Positions 32,284-41,140 of a DNA stretch of 64,000 nucleotides are shown here, one piece after another (positions within the stretch are counted from its first letter, which is position 1; each line of letters starts with the position of its first letter). A program made the translations under genes and the position numbers. Below the pieces are notes generated by a model. It was not told the DNA's origin. It did no database searches and worked only from the letters and a program-made list of their open reading frames with translations. The stretch lies in assembly GCF_002295115.1 (NCBI RefSeq), contig NZ_NSFV01000001.1:1-64000 (forward strand), written 5' to 3'. Source of the DNA: Mesorhizobium sp. WSM4311 (GTDB lineage Bacteria; Pseudomonadota; Alphaproteobacteria; Rhizobiales; Rhizobiaceae).

Positions 32284-33354
32284 TCATTGCGATTCCGGTT
32301 CGGGCAGAGGCAGGCGCGTCCCGACGGTATCGTGACTCGCCTCCGGCAGAACGAAACGCCCGGTCAGGTACCAGATTAAGGATACGACAAGGATCGAAAG
32401 GTAGCCGTCCACGGCATAGTGCCAGCCGGTGTAGACCGAGCCGAACAGGATGAGTGCGGCGAAGGACCAGCCGGCGACGGTCCAGCGGCGGCCGAAGCCG
32501 CTCAGGAACAACGCGTTGAGCGTGACGAAGGCGACATGCATGCTTGGCATGGCTGAAATGCCGCCGCCCAGTTCGGGGCGGCCGCTTGTGTAGGCTGTGA
32601 GCAGATAGCTGGCATACATATGGACCGGCGCGGCGTAGCCGTTCCGCGCCAGGGCGGTCTGCAACCCGGCAAACCGGTCGCCACCGTAGAACTGGTCGTG
32701 AAATATCGGGCCGGCGGAAGACAGCGCCATGGCCAGAACGGTGCCGCACAGGATCGTGGTCAGCGCGAGCGCCCACAGATAACGCAAACGCGCTGCCGGG
32801 TTGTTCCAGAAGGCGACGAACAGCAAGGTGCCGAACCATTGCACGTGCCAGCCATATCCATAGCCGATGAAGATGACAGCCGAAATGCGTTCGGGGACGA
32901 CGCGGTGCACCCATGTCCAGGGATCGGCGCCATGCAGCCCAACATCAAGCTCCGCCAATATGCGGTCGGCATAGAATGGCACGATGTCGGGGATGGCAAT
33001 CTTGAAGGCAGTGAAGGCGGTAATGCCGAGAAAGGACAGCAGGATCACCGGTGCGGCGCCCAGCCAGCGCTGCCTGAGCATGTCGAGCATGAACCGCGTC
33101 GGGCTATGCCTGGCAAATGTCAGCGCCATCACGCCGAGGCCGGCCGCAAGAAGCGTAGGCAGGAAGACGACGAATGGCTCCGCGTAGGATTGCGCCAGGT
33201 GCAGATAGCGGCCCGGCTGCAGGCAAAGCGCGGCCAGGGCATAGGCCAGGCACAGGGCGGTCAGTATCCACCCGCTCCTGGTCGCGGCGATGTCCAGGTC
33301 AAAAACGCCAAGCGGCCGGCGCTCGCCGTTCCGCTGCGCGGTGTGCGCACTCAT
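32284..33354 (-). CDS. PAP2-family phosphatase, membrane protein
   Basis: A 356-residue protein with about eight hydrophobic segments. PAP2 elements appear late: the SMHVAF part of the second motif (AMPSMHVAFVTLN, near residue 270) and the third motif as GWHYAVDGYLS (near 312). The first motif (KxxxxxxRP) is not obvious. This arrangement matches the inositolphosphotransferase/PAP2-like membrane group. The probable role is lipid phosphate turnover or head-group transfer at the inner membrane. Confidence 0.82.
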   Translation of the reverse strand: MSAHTAQRNGERRPLGVFDLDIAATRSGWILTALCLAYALAALCLQPGRYLHLAQSYAEPFVVFLPTLLAAGLGVMALTFARHSPTRFMLDMLRQRWLGAAPVILLSFLGITAFTAFKIAIPDIVPFYADRILAELDVGLHGADPWTWVHRVVPERISAVIFIGYGYGWHVQWFGTLLFVAFWNNPAARLRYLWALALTTILCGTVLAMALSSAGPIFHDQFYGGDRFAGLQTALARNGYAAPVHMYASYLLTAYTSGRPELGGGISAMPSMHVAFVTLNALFLSGFGRRWTVAGWSFAALILFGSVYTGWHYAVDGYLSILVVSLIWYLTGRFVLPEASHDTVGTRLPLPEPESQ

Positions 33355-33619
33355 TGAGGAAAACCCGCCAACTGCCCAAGCATTAACAGGGGTATTTCGC
33401 CGATGAAGTATTACTATTCAATTACACTTTGGGTTGATAAAAAATACAAATATTGGATGGTTATATTTCCTCCCTTTCCGTCAAGGATTCGTTGACGAAG
33501 ATGTCATCGTCGAATGCCGAAGTAGCGACCGCGCCGAAGCGGTTTCCAAACCCGAAAGGTTGCCGGGCTTCGGCCGCAGTCGAAGCGGGCCACCGCCTGG
33601 GCGGCGATGGCCCTGCGGA
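33355..33619. other. AT-rich intergenic interval without a gene
   Basis: About 265 bases, clearly lower in GC than its surroundings in the first half (33380-33470), probably the promoter of the PAP2 gene. CGTCAA-N7-TTGACG (33479-33497) is a perfect 6-base inverted repeat. Short frames after 33500 do not look coding. Confidence 0.5.
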
Positions 33620-34069
33620 TCAGGCGGCCCTGATCAGGCCGAGATGGGTCAGCGCGGCGACGCCGTCGTCGAGGCCGATCTCCTCGACGATCCTGCCGTC
33701 GATCACTTTCAGCACCGTGGTGCCGGTGAAGCGCATGGCGCGGCCGGTAGCGGCAGGCAGCGAACCGGCGAGGAAATCGCCGAAAGCCGGGCCGGTATGC
33801 GTGCCGCCGCCCTCCCACTGGCCGACGACGTAGTCGCCCTCGGCGATGAGATCGGCGGTGGCCCAGAAGTTGAGATCCGGGAAGGCGGCGCGGAAATCGG
33901 TCATGAAGGCCTTGATGTCGTCGCGGCCCCGGCGCGGCTCGTGCAGCGAATATTTGAGCAGCATGTCGGGCGCGGCGATGTCGTCGACGACGGACAGGTC
34001 GCAGGTTTCACCCCAGAAGTCGGTGAACCATCTGACGACGACGGCCTTGTTGTCTTCCTGTTTGGTCAT
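33620..34069 (-). CDS. SnoaL-like ester cyclase family protein
   Basis: A 149-residue NTF2-fold protein of the SnoaL-like polyketide-cyclase/ester cyclase family. It has the family run NKAVVVRWFTDFWG at the start, IKAFMTDFRAAFPDLNFWATADLIAEGDYVVGQWEGGGTHTG in the middle, and GTTVLKVIDGRIVEEIGLDDG at the end. The start ATG 34069 follows AGGA at a suitable distance. Substrates are generally unknown. It stands alone, divergent from the PAS-GGDEF-EAL gene. Confidence 0.85.
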   Translation of the reverse strand: MTKQEDNKAVVVRWFTDFWGETCDLSVVDDIAAPDMLLKYSLHEPRRGRDDIKAFMTDFRAAFPDLNFWATADLIAEGDYVVGQWEGGGTHTGPAFGDFLAGSLPAATGRAMRFTGTTVLKVIDGRIVEEIGLDDGVAALTHLGLIRAA

Positions 34070-34297
34070 TGGGAGCGTCCTTTCGTGTTTGGCTGGGGTC
34101 ATCCGCGGTGCCGCTGATGACCTTGGCCATCCCTAGGCCCATCGGGGGAGCGCAAAACTCCGGTTCTTGCCGGCCAATCGAAAGACGGGGCGCCAGGAAT
34201 ATTGCAGGCGGGAAGGCATGCCTGCCGCGTCCCGGTAACTGTTTCTTCTCTGGTTTTGTCGCAGATTGCCCGCAGGTGGAGCAGGCGAAAACAGACG

Positions 34298-36397
34298 ATG
34301 ACGGGTCAGGACAAGAAAAGCCGCAATGAAACGTTCTGGGCCACGGCCCTGGAGCGGGCCCATCTTGGCGTCTGGGACTGGGATCTTGCGACCGGCGACT
34401 GCTTCTATTCAGCGACCTGGGCGCGGATGCTGGGTTATGATGAGAGGGAGCTTGCCAACACCAGCGACCTGTGGCTGCGGCTCGCCCATCCCGACGACCG
34501 CGAGCGGGCGCTGGCCAGCGGCGACCGCCACATTGCCGGACAGACCGACGCCATCGAGACGGAACTGCGGCTGAAGCACAAGCAGGGCCACTGGGTGTGG
34601 GTGCTCGACCGCGGCGGCATCGTTGAGCGCGACGAGGACGGGAAGCCGGTGCGACTGATGGGCGTGCAGACCGACATCACCAAACAGAAGACGGCCGAAG
34701 CCGAGCTCGAACAGGTCAATGTGCGCTTCCGCCTGGCGCTCGCCGCCAGCGGCACCGGCATCTGGCACCACGACATCGCCACCCACAAGAGCTATTGGGA
34801 CACCCGCACCAGGGACATATTCGGCCTCGTTGCCGACACCGACGAGGTGACGGCCGACCTTTGGCACACCTATCTGCATCCCGATGACAAGGAAGCCACC
34901 GAGCGCGCCCACCAGCCGCCGCCTGGCTCAAGCGGCGTAACCGCCTCGCAATACCGCATCATCAAGCGCGACGGCGAGATCCGCCATGTCGAATCGCTGG
35001 TCCGCTTCATCGCCGCCGCGGGTGCCGCCGGCCAGATCCTCGGCACGGTGCGCGACATCACCGAGGACAAGCTGCGCGAACAGGAGCTGGCGTGTGCCGC
35101 CCGCCACGACGCGCTGACCGGCCTGTGGAACCGCGCCGCCTTCGACCGGCTGCTCGCCGAGCATATCGCGGCGGGTGCGCCGCTGGCGGTGTTCTATGTC
35201 GATCTCGACTACTTCAAGGCGCTCAACGATTTTGCCGGCCACGCCGCCGGCGACATGGCACTGAAGAGCGTTGCCGCCGGCATCCGCGCCTGCCTGCAGC
35301 CATCGGCGCATGCGGCGCGGCTCGGCGGCGACGAATTCGCGCTGCTGGTGCCGCATTGCGACGCAGCGCAGGCCGAGCGGCTGGCTGGGGCCATACTGGC
35401 GGCCGTGCGCGGCGCCGATCTGGGCTCTGCCGCGGCCGCGCGGCGGCTCGCGGCAAGCATCGGCATCGCCATCGTCAACGACCGGGTGACCACAGTCGCC
35501 GATGCGCTGGCCTGCGCCGACGACGCCTGCTACGCGGCCAAGGCCGCCGGGCGCGATCGCTTCGCGGTGTTTTCGGCCGAGGCCGCCACCGGCGGCCTCA
35601 ACGCGGCGCGGCTCGCCGCCGACACGGTCGACGCCATGGAGGACGGAAGGCTGAAACTGTTCGGCCAGGAGATCCACCGGCTGGGCCGGCCCTGGCAGGA
35701 AAGCCGCCATGTCGAGGTGCTGGCGCGGCTTGTCGGGCGCGGCGGCAAGCTGATTCCGCCCAGCGAATTCATCCCGGCGGCGGAGCGTTTCGGCATAGCC
35801 GCCAGGCTCGATCGCTGGATTATCCGCACCGCGCTGTCGCGGCATGGCGCGGCGATGAAGTCCGGCGCGATCACGCTTGGCTTCAACCTGTCGGCGCAGA
35901 CGCTGAGCGATCCGGGACTGTGGGACTTCGTCGACAGCATCATCGAGGAGACTGGGGCGCCGCATTCCGGTATCGGCTTCGAGATCACCGAAACCGCCGC
36001 CGTCACCAATTTCGATGCCGCCGAGACGTTCGTGCGCAAGGCGCGCGAGCGGCGCTGCAAGGTCAGCCTCGACGATTTCGGCGCTGGCATGAGTTCGTTC
36101 GAATATCTCAGGCGCTTTCCGGTCGATGCCATCAAGATCGATGGCTCCTTCATCGAGCACATGGCCGAGAGTCGCTTCGATCGCGAGATCGTCTCGGCCA
36201 TATCAGGCATTGCCCGCAGCGTCGGCTGCGCCGTCGTGGCCGAGAAGATCGAGCAAGCCGAGACGCTCGTCATCCTGCAGGCGATGGGCGTCGATTTCGG
36301 CCAGGGTTTCCTGCTGCACCGGCCCGAGCCGCTGGAGCGGATCGTCGCGCCCGCCATCGGGCCGGTAACCGCAGCACCGGCCCGCAAGGCGTCCTAA
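34298..36397 (+). CDS. PAS-PAS-GGDEF-EAL cyclic-di-GMP protein
   Basis: A 699-residue soluble signalling protein. Two PAS/PAC sensor units (about residues 10-145 and 150-275) are followed by a GGDEF domain with an intact RLGGDEFALLV (near 345) and an EAL domain (about 440-690). The EAL signature is altered to EVLAR. Other phosphodiesterase residues are kept: N in FNLSAQ, E in EITETA, DDFGAG, K in AIKIDG, and E in VVAEKIE (normally AEGVE). It probably both makes and breaks c-di-GMP under control of a PAS ligand. No membrane segment is present. Confidence 0.9.
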   Translation: MTGQDKKSRNETFWATALERAHLGVWDWDLATGDCFYSATWARMLGYDERELANTSDLWLRLAHPDDRERALASGDRHIAGQTDAIETELRLKHKQGHWVWVLDRGGIVERDEDGKPVRLMGVQTDITKQKTAEAELEQVNVRFRLALAASGTGIWHHDIATHKSYWDTRTRDIFGLVADTDEVTADLWHTYLHPDDKEATERAHQPPPGSSGVTASQYRIIKRDGEIRHVESLVRFIAAAGAAGQILGTVRDITEDKLREQELACAARHDALTGLWNRAAFDRLLAEHIAAGAPLAVFYVDLDYFKALNDFAGHAAGDMALKSVAAGIRACLQPSAHAARLGGDEFALLVPHCDAAQAERLAGAILAAVRGADLGSAAAARRLAASIGIAIVNDRVTTVADALACADDACYAAKAAGRDRFAVFSAEAATGGLNAARLAADTVDAMEDGRLKLFGQEIHRLGRPWQESRHVEVLARLVGRGGKLIPPSEFIPAAERFGIAARLDRWIIRTALSRHGAAMKSGAITLGFNLSAQTLSDPGLWDFVDSIIEETGAPHSGIGFEITETAAVTNFDAAETFVRKARERRCKVSLDDFGAGMSSFEYLRRFPVDAIKIDGSFIEHMAESRFDREIVSAISGIARSVGCAVVAEKIEQAETLVILQAMGVDFGQGFLLHRPEPLERIVAPAIGPVTAAPARKAS

Positions 36398-36589
36398 TCA
36401 GATTTGCCGCACCATCGCTTGCGGAAATTCCAGCACAGCGGTCTCGGGTCGCCTGTGCTGGGCTTCCGCCACCGTCTCGATCAGGAGGTCGAGGGCCTCG
36501 CATGCCGAGCGGCTCGTCTCGTCATTGCCGCGCAGATAATGATAAGCGCGTTCGAGATGGATGCGGGCGGCTGAAAAATCGCTGGTCAA
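36398..36589 (-). CDS. Small hypothetical protein
   Basis: A 63-residue, mainly helical frame (ARIHLERAYHYLRGNDETSRSACEALDLLIETVAEAQH). The stop abuts the stop of the GGDEF-EAL gene with no gap. GGAGGG lies 3 bases before the start codon, which supports translation. No family is recognised; the helix composition suggests a small regulatory or binding protein. Confidence 0.65.
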   Translation of the reverse strand: MTSDFSAARIHLERAYHYLRGNDETSRSACEALDLLIETVAEAQHRRPETAVLEFPQAMVRQI

Positions 36590-36778
36590 TGGTTCCCTCC
36601 ATGATCCCGCCCTAATTTATCTTGGCCGGCCCGGCGGAATTTGGGGTAAATATCCACAGGCGGTTTTTATTCAAATGCCGATTGATCTTGGCCGCGCTGT
36701 CAGGAGAGGCAGCGCGCAGCGCTTTGCCCTGCCTTGTCGGGCGGCTAGACTGCCACCTCCTTGTCCGAGGTGATATTG

Positions 36779-37504
36779 ATGATCGTCCAGGCCTGCATCA
36801 ACGGCGCGCGACCGCGCGATTTTCACCCGAAGCTGCCGCTGACGGCGCAGGCCATGGCCAGCGATGCGGCTGCCTGCGTCGCGGCCGGTGCCGGCGAACT
36901 GCACATCCATCCGCGGGGCGCCGACGGGCACGAAAGCCTGGCCGCCGTCGATGCGACAGTGCTGGCCGTGCGCAGGGCCTGCCCAGGCACGCTGGTCGGC
37001 GTGTCGACCGGCGCGTGGATCGAGAACGATGTCGCGCGCACCCGCGCGGCGATCGCCGGCTGGCGCGAGCTGCCCGACTATGCCTCGGTCAATCTCTCCG
37101 AGGCCGACGCGCCCGCCGTGATGGAGCTGCTGCGCCAGCGCGGCGTCGGCATCGAGGCCGGGCTCGCCACGACAGAAGACGCCGAGCGGTTCGTGGCGCT
37201 CGCCGATCACGACCGGGTGCTGCGCATCCTGATCGAAATCGACATACCGGACCTTGTAGCGGCCCTCGCCGAGGCAAACGGCATCGCCGCCGTGCTCGAG
37301 CACGCCGAAGCGCGGCGGCCGATCCTGCTGCATGGCGTGGACGCCACCGTCTGGCCATTCGTCGAGCTGGCGCGCCAAAAGCGGTGGTCGACGAGGGTCG
37401 GGCTGGAAGACGGCAAGACGCTCGCCGATGGAATCGTGGCCAATGACAATGCGGAAATCGTCGCGGCGGCGGTGGCGGTTTTCCGCTCCGCGTCCGCCGG
37501 CTGA
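36779..37504 (+). CDS. Beta-keto acid cleavage enzyme (BKACE) family protein
   Basis: A 241-residue TIM-barrel protein of the 3-keto-5-aminohexanoate cleavage (DUF849) family. A zinc-binding H-x-H is visible in GELHIHPRG (near residue 42), and the glutamate/serine cleft positions appear around VGVSTGAWIE and LLHGVDATVWP. The family transfers an acetoacetate-type unit from beta-keto acids to acetyl-CoA. GAGGTG precedes the ATG by 8 bases. At 241 residues it is shorter than typical members (about 275-310), with a compact C-terminus. It converges on the CoA-ligase gene. Confidence 0.8.
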   Translation: MIVQACINGARPRDFHPKLPLTAQAMASDAAACVAAGAGELHIHPRGADGHESLAAVDATVLAVRRACPGTLVGVSTGAWIENDVARTRAAIAGWRELPDYASVNLSEADAPAVMELLRQRGVGIEAGLATTEDAERFVALADHDRVLRILIEIDIPDLVAALAEANGIAAVLEHAEARRPILLHGVDATVWPFVELARQKRWSTRVGLEDGKTLADGIVANDNAEIVAAAVAVFRSASAG

Positions 37505-37517
37505 CCTGCGGTCTGCC

Positions 37518-39038
37518 TCAGCTCCGCCGGCGGGCCGGTGCCGTCCACGCGCGCAAAATGTGTTTCTGGATCTTGCCGGATGCGGTGCGCGGCAGCGTAT
37601 CGGTGAGCAGGAACTCTTTCGGCACCTTGAAGCGGGCGATGCGCGCGCCGCAATGGCTTGCCAGATCGGCCGGATCGACGACGCATCCGGGTTTCACCAC
37701 GACAAAGGCGCGCCCGACTTCGCCCCAGCGCGCGTCGGCGACGCCGATCACGGCGGCTTCGGCGATGCCGGGATGGTCGAGCAACACGGTCTCGATTTCG
37801 ACGGGATAGACGTTCTCGCCACCGGAAATGAACATGTCCTTGCGACGGTCGACGAGGGTGACGAAGCCTTCCTCGTCGCGCCGCGCGATGTCGCCGGTGC
37901 GGAACCAGCCATCGGCGGTGAAGGCGCGCTCCGTCTCTTCCGGCCGGTTCCAATAGCCTGGCGTGATCGAGGGGCCGGAAAGCCATATCTCGCCGGGCTC
38001 GCCGGCCGCGACGTCGCGGCCATCGTCGTCGACGAGGCGCAGGCCGATCGTCGGCGCCGGCAGGCCGGACGAGCCTGCCTTGCCGGCGATGCGGTCGGCC
38101 TCGACCGGCATGCCAAGCACCGTGCCTGCCTCGGTCATGCCGAAGCCGTCGGCCATGCGCACGCCCTGGGCCAGCCACCATCTGATATCCGTGGCCGGGT
38201 TGGGCGCGCCGCCGGTGAAGATGGCGGTGAGCGCGGTCCAGCGCGACGGCGTGAAGTCGGGATGTTCACGCAGCATCCTGGCCATCTGCGGCACGCAGAA
38301 ATAATGGGTGACGCCAAGAGCCGGATCGGCGAGGCGGCGATTGGTGGCGCCGGCATCGAAGCCGGGCGAGATCAGCACGGTGCCACCCTGAAGCAGCGTC
38401 GGACGCAGGCTGGTGATGAGGCCGATGACATGAAACATCGGCGCGTCGCAGAGGAAGACGCTGGCATTGCCGACGCGGCCCAGCACGCCGAAATTGACCG
38501 CCGTGGCGAAAGCGTTGCGCTCGGTGACGATGACGCCCTTTGGCCGGCCCGACGTGCCCGACGTGTAGAGGATGATCGACGGCGCATCGTCGGCGGGCAG
38601 GGGACGGCGCGGCGCCGGCGCCTCTGCCTCGACCGCCGCCGCGAAGGCGGCGACATCGACAGGGATGCAGCGCCCGGGCAATGCCGCCTTCGGGACAGCG
38701 TCATGCAACAGCAGCACCGGATCGCAATCGGCAACGATCGCCTGCTGTTCGGCACTGGCAAGCCGCCAGTTGACCGGCACGAAGATAGCGCCGAGCCGCA
38801 TTGCGGCCTGCTGCAGGATCAGGAGATCGGCGCTGTTGCGGGCAAGCGTGGCGATCCGTTGCCCGGGCTTGACGCCGTAGCCGGTTTCGAGAACGCCAAC
38901 GGCTCGCTGGATGGCTTCGTCAAGCGCGGCATAGGTCCAGCGCCGGCCGGAGGCCAGGTCGACGCAGGCAACACGATCCGGCTGCGCGCCGGCATGCAGG
39001 GCCACCGGGTCTGAAATCGTCAAGGCCGGCATGCGCAT
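37518..39038 (-). CDS. Acyl-CoA ligase (AMP-forming), probably hydroxycinnamate:CoA ligase
   Basis: A 506-residue ANL-superfamily ligase. The core motifs are ILYTSGTSGRPKGV (near residue 160), FGMTEAGTVLG (near 298), the GWFRTGDIARRDEEGFVTLVDR hinge (near 390) and the catalytic lysine in PRTASGKIQKH near the C-terminus. It activates a carboxylic acid as an acyl-AMP, then a thioester. The hydratase/lyase gene 32 bases upstream on the same strand suggests ferulate or p-coumarate as substrate (an fcs-like role), which is inference from context. Confidence 0.85.
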   Translation of the reverse strand: MRMPALTISDPVALHAGAQPDRVACVDLASGRRWTYAALDEAIQRAVGVLETGYGVKPGQRIATLARNSADLLILQQAAMRLGAIFVPVNWRLASAEQQAIVADCDPVLLLHDAVPKAALPGRCIPVDVAAFAAAVEAEAPAPRRPLPADDAPSIILYTSGTSGRPKGVIVTERNAFATAVNFGVLGRVGNASVFLCDAPMFHVIGLITSLRPTLLQGGTVLISPGFDAGATNRRLADPALGVTHYFCVPQMARMLREHPDFTPSRWTALTAIFTGGAPNPATDIRWWLAQGVRMADGFGMTEAGTVLGMPVEADRIAGKAGSSGLPAPTIGLRLVDDDGRDVAAGEPGEIWLSGPSITPGYWNRPEETERAFTADGWFRTGDIARRDEEGFVTLVDRRKDMFISGGENVYPVEIETVLLDHPGIAEAAVIGVADARWGEVGRAFVVVKPGCVVDPADLASHCGARIARFKVPKEFLLTDTLPRTASGKIQKHILRAWTAPARRRS

Positions 39039-39070
39039 CTCCTCCCAGATTGCGTCGTTGGCTTATCGCG

Positions 39071-39886
39071 TCATCTGGCTTTGTCGTAAGCGCCGAGGCC
39101 GGGCTTGTAGCTCTTTTCGTCGATGAACTGGCGGATGCCTTCCTTGCGGCCCTCATTGTCGTGGGAGTTGGCCGCCTCCTGGGCGCGGACCAGATAGTCC
39201 TCAGCATTGTCGTAGGTCATTTCGCTCACGCGGCGGATGGCGTCCTTGGTTGCCTTCAGCGCGATCGGGTTCTTCTTCAGAAGGATGTTGGCGACCTCGG
39301 TGACCCGTGTCTTCAACTCAGCCAGCGGCAGGCTTTCATTGACCAGCTTCCAGGCGGCGGCCTTCCTGCCGTCGATCAGTTCGCCGGTCAGCGCGTGATA
39401 CATGGCGTCACGCATCGACAGCAGGTCGACAACCACCTTGGTGGCGCCGCCGCCGGGCAGGATGCCCCAGTTGATCTCGGACAGGGCGAACTGCGCCTCG
39501 TCGGCGGCGAAGGCGAGGTCGCAGGCGAAGAGCGGGCCATAGCCGCCGCCGAAGCACCAGCCATTGACCATGGCGATGGTCGGCTTGCCGTACCAGCGCA
39601 GGCGCCGCCACCAGCCATAGGCTTCGGATTGCGCCTTGCGGACGGCGCCGAGCCCCTTGGCTTCGGTCTCGCGGAAATACTCCTTGAGGTCCATGCCCGC
39701 CGACCAGGCGCTGCCTTCGCCCGACAGCACGAGCACGCCGACATCGGCGCGGTATTCGAGTTCGTCGAGAACCTCCATCATGCGCCGGTTGAGCGTCGGG
39801 TTCATGCAATTGCGCTTGTCCGGCCGGTTGAAGCGCACCCAGGCGATGCCGTTCTCGACGTCGAAGGCAACGGTCTCATCGGTCAT
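39071..39886 (-). CDS. p-Hydroxycinnamoyl-CoA hydratase/lyase (feruloyl-CoA hydratase/lyase)
   Basis: A 271-residue crotonase-fold enzyme that resembles HCHL strongly: SAWSAGMDLKEYFRETEAKGL (CoA-binding and oxyanion region near residue 63), VNGWCFGGGYGPLFACDLAF (near 107) and the catalytic glutamate in FALSEINWGILPGGG (near 138). It hydrates feruloyl- or coumaroyl-CoA and splits it to an aromatic aldehyde and acetyl-CoA. An aldehyde (vanillin) dehydrogenase is not next to it. It is divergent from a MarR-type regulator, across two palindromes. Confidence 0.88.
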   Translation of the reverse strand: MTDETVAFDVENGIAWVRFNRPDKRNCMNPTLNRRMMEVLDELEYRADVGVLVLSGEGSAWSAGMDLKEYFRETEAKGLGAVRKAQSEAYGWWRRLRWYGKPTIAMVNGWCFGGGYGPLFACDLAFAADEAQFALSEINWGILPGGGATKVVVDLLSMRDAMYHALTGELIDGRKAAAWKLVNESLPLAELKTRVTEVANILLKKNPIALKATKDAIRRVSEMTYDNAEDYLVRAQEAANSHDNEGRKEGIRQFIDEKSYKPGLGAYDKAR

Positions 39887-39925
39887 GGTCGGTCTCCTCC
39901 CGTTCCACCACTGCTATGGAAAATT

Positions 39926-39965
39926 GCTATGGGGCATAGCTATCTTGATTGCTATGTCGCATAGT
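39926..39965. promoter_or_regulatory. Tandem palindromes, candidate MarR operator of the hydroxycinnamate genes
   Basis: GCTATG-GGG-CATAGC (39926-39940, perfect) and GCTATG-TCG-CATAGT (39951-39965, one mismatch) start 25 bases apart. A further half-site GCTATGG is at 39913. They lie between the divergent hydratase/lyase and MarR-type starts. TTGACA at 39975 could be the -35 of the regulator gene. Confidence 0.8.
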
Positions 39966-40008
39966 CTTTTTCGCTTGACAAGAGCCGGCATCGCGGCGAT
40001 CGGTTGGC

Positions 40009-40449
40009 ATGGACGAAACCCAGCCTCACGACGCGCTCGATGCGCAGATCGGCTACAATCTCAAGCGTGCCTCGGCTTTCGCGCTCAATGATTTCACGGT
40101 CGAACTGACCGAGGCGGGCCTGCGCCCGGTGACCTATGGCATGCTGGCGCTGATCGATGAGCGGCCAGGCATCCGCGCCGCGGAACTGTGCCGTCTCCTG
40201 GGCATGAAGAGCGCCAACATGGCGCCGCTGCTGGCCGAACTGGAAGAGCGCGGGCTGGTCGAGCGTGACGACCATGCCGAGGACAGGCGCGTGCGGATGC
40301 TGACCCTGACGCCGGCGGCCAGACAGGCGATGCCGGGCTGGCGGCGACAAGTTCGCCGGCACGAAGACAGGTTTCTGCAAAGGCTGACGAAGAAGGAGCG
40401 GGCGACGCTGCTGCGCCTGCTGCGCCTGATCTGGACGGACGAAGGTTGA
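40009..40449 (+). CDS. MarR-family transcriptional regulator
   Basis: A 146-residue winged-helix repressor. The DNA-binding core is GIRAAELCRLLGMKSANMAPLLAELEERGLVERDDHAEDRRVRMLTLT (about residues 54-100), including the D-x-R-x-R wing. MarR regulators of ferulate/coumarate genes respond to the hydroxycinnamoyl-CoA thioester, which fits the divergent hydratase/lyase and ligase. It is expected to bind the two GCTATG palindromes. Confidence 0.92.
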   Translation: MDETQPHDALDAQIGYNLKRASAFALNDFTVELTEAGLRPVTYGMLALIDERPGIRAAELCRLLGMKSANMAPLLAELEERGLVERDDHAEDRRVRMLTLTPAARQAMPGWRRQVRRHEDRFLQRLTKKERATLLRLLRLIWTDEG

Positions 40450-40456
40450 GGGCTGC

Positions 40457-41140
40457 CTATTTGGCTTCGCCGTCCGGCGCGGAAAGCCGCAGCAAGAGGG
40501 CGAGCAGCGCGATCACTGGCGGGACGATGAAGCACCAGACATTGGCGTAGGCAAAGCCGAGGGCAGCGGCCGCGCAGCCGGCGGCGAAGACGGCGACCGC
40601 CGCCGCCATGCGCCGCAGGCGGGCAATGAGCGCCGGGCGGGCTTCCGGGGCCGTGCCGCCGATGAGATCGGCGAGGTCGATCATGATCTGGGTGGTGGTG
40701 CCGGTCATCAGCGTCGAAGGCGGGGCGGCCGCCAGATGGACCCGGTGCACCGCGTTCTGGATCGCCATGGCGGCGACCAGCACCATGCCGGTGACGATGG
40801 CGGCCGCCCCGTCACCACTGGCGAAGGGACCAAAGCGGATCGCCAAGGCGGCGCCGACGACGAGCAGCGCCAGTTTGGTCGCCAGCAGCACTCCGAGCGC
40901 CTGATGTCCGCGCCGGCGCAAATGCTCGCCGGCCAGCCGGGTCAGGATGACGACGATGCAGAACACCGGGAGCGCCAGCAGCTTTGCCAGCACGCCCGAA
41001 ATGCCGAGCACCAGCGAGGCGCCGAGGGTGACGAAATTCCCGGTCACGTGCGCGGTGAACAGGCCCTGCAGCGCCAGGAAGCCGGCCGTGTCGACATAGC
41101 CGCCATTGAGGCTCAGCAGCAGCGGCAGTGCTGGTTTCAT
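40457..41140 (-). CDS. DUF1275 (YoaK) family membrane protein
   Basis: A 227-residue protein with about six membrane segments. The family run LLSLNGGYVDTAGFLALQGLFTAHVTGNFVTLGASLV covers the first two helices, and AAMAIQNAVHRVHLAAAPPSTLMTGTTTQIMIDL is the second conserved block. The function is unknown in the family. The ATG overlaps the stop of the FAD oxidoreductase gene (ATGA). It converges on the MarR-type gene. Confidence 0.88.
   Translation of the reverse strand: MKPALPLLLSLNGGYVDTAGFLALQGLFTAHVTGNFVTLGASLVLGISGVLAKLLALPVFCIVVILTRLAGEHLRRRGHQALGVLLATKLALLVVGAALAIRFGPFASGDGAAAIVTGMVLVAAMAIQNAVHRVHLAAAPPSTLMTGTTTQIMIDLADLIGGTAPEARPALIARLRRMAAAVAVFAAGCAAAALGFAYANVWCFIVPPVIALLALLLRLSAPDGEAK

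Noticed and set aside
35092..36615. A 507-codon plus-strand frame inside the GGDEF-EAL gene
   Set aside because: Out of frame with intact GGDEF and EAL motifs; composition is dominated by R and A.
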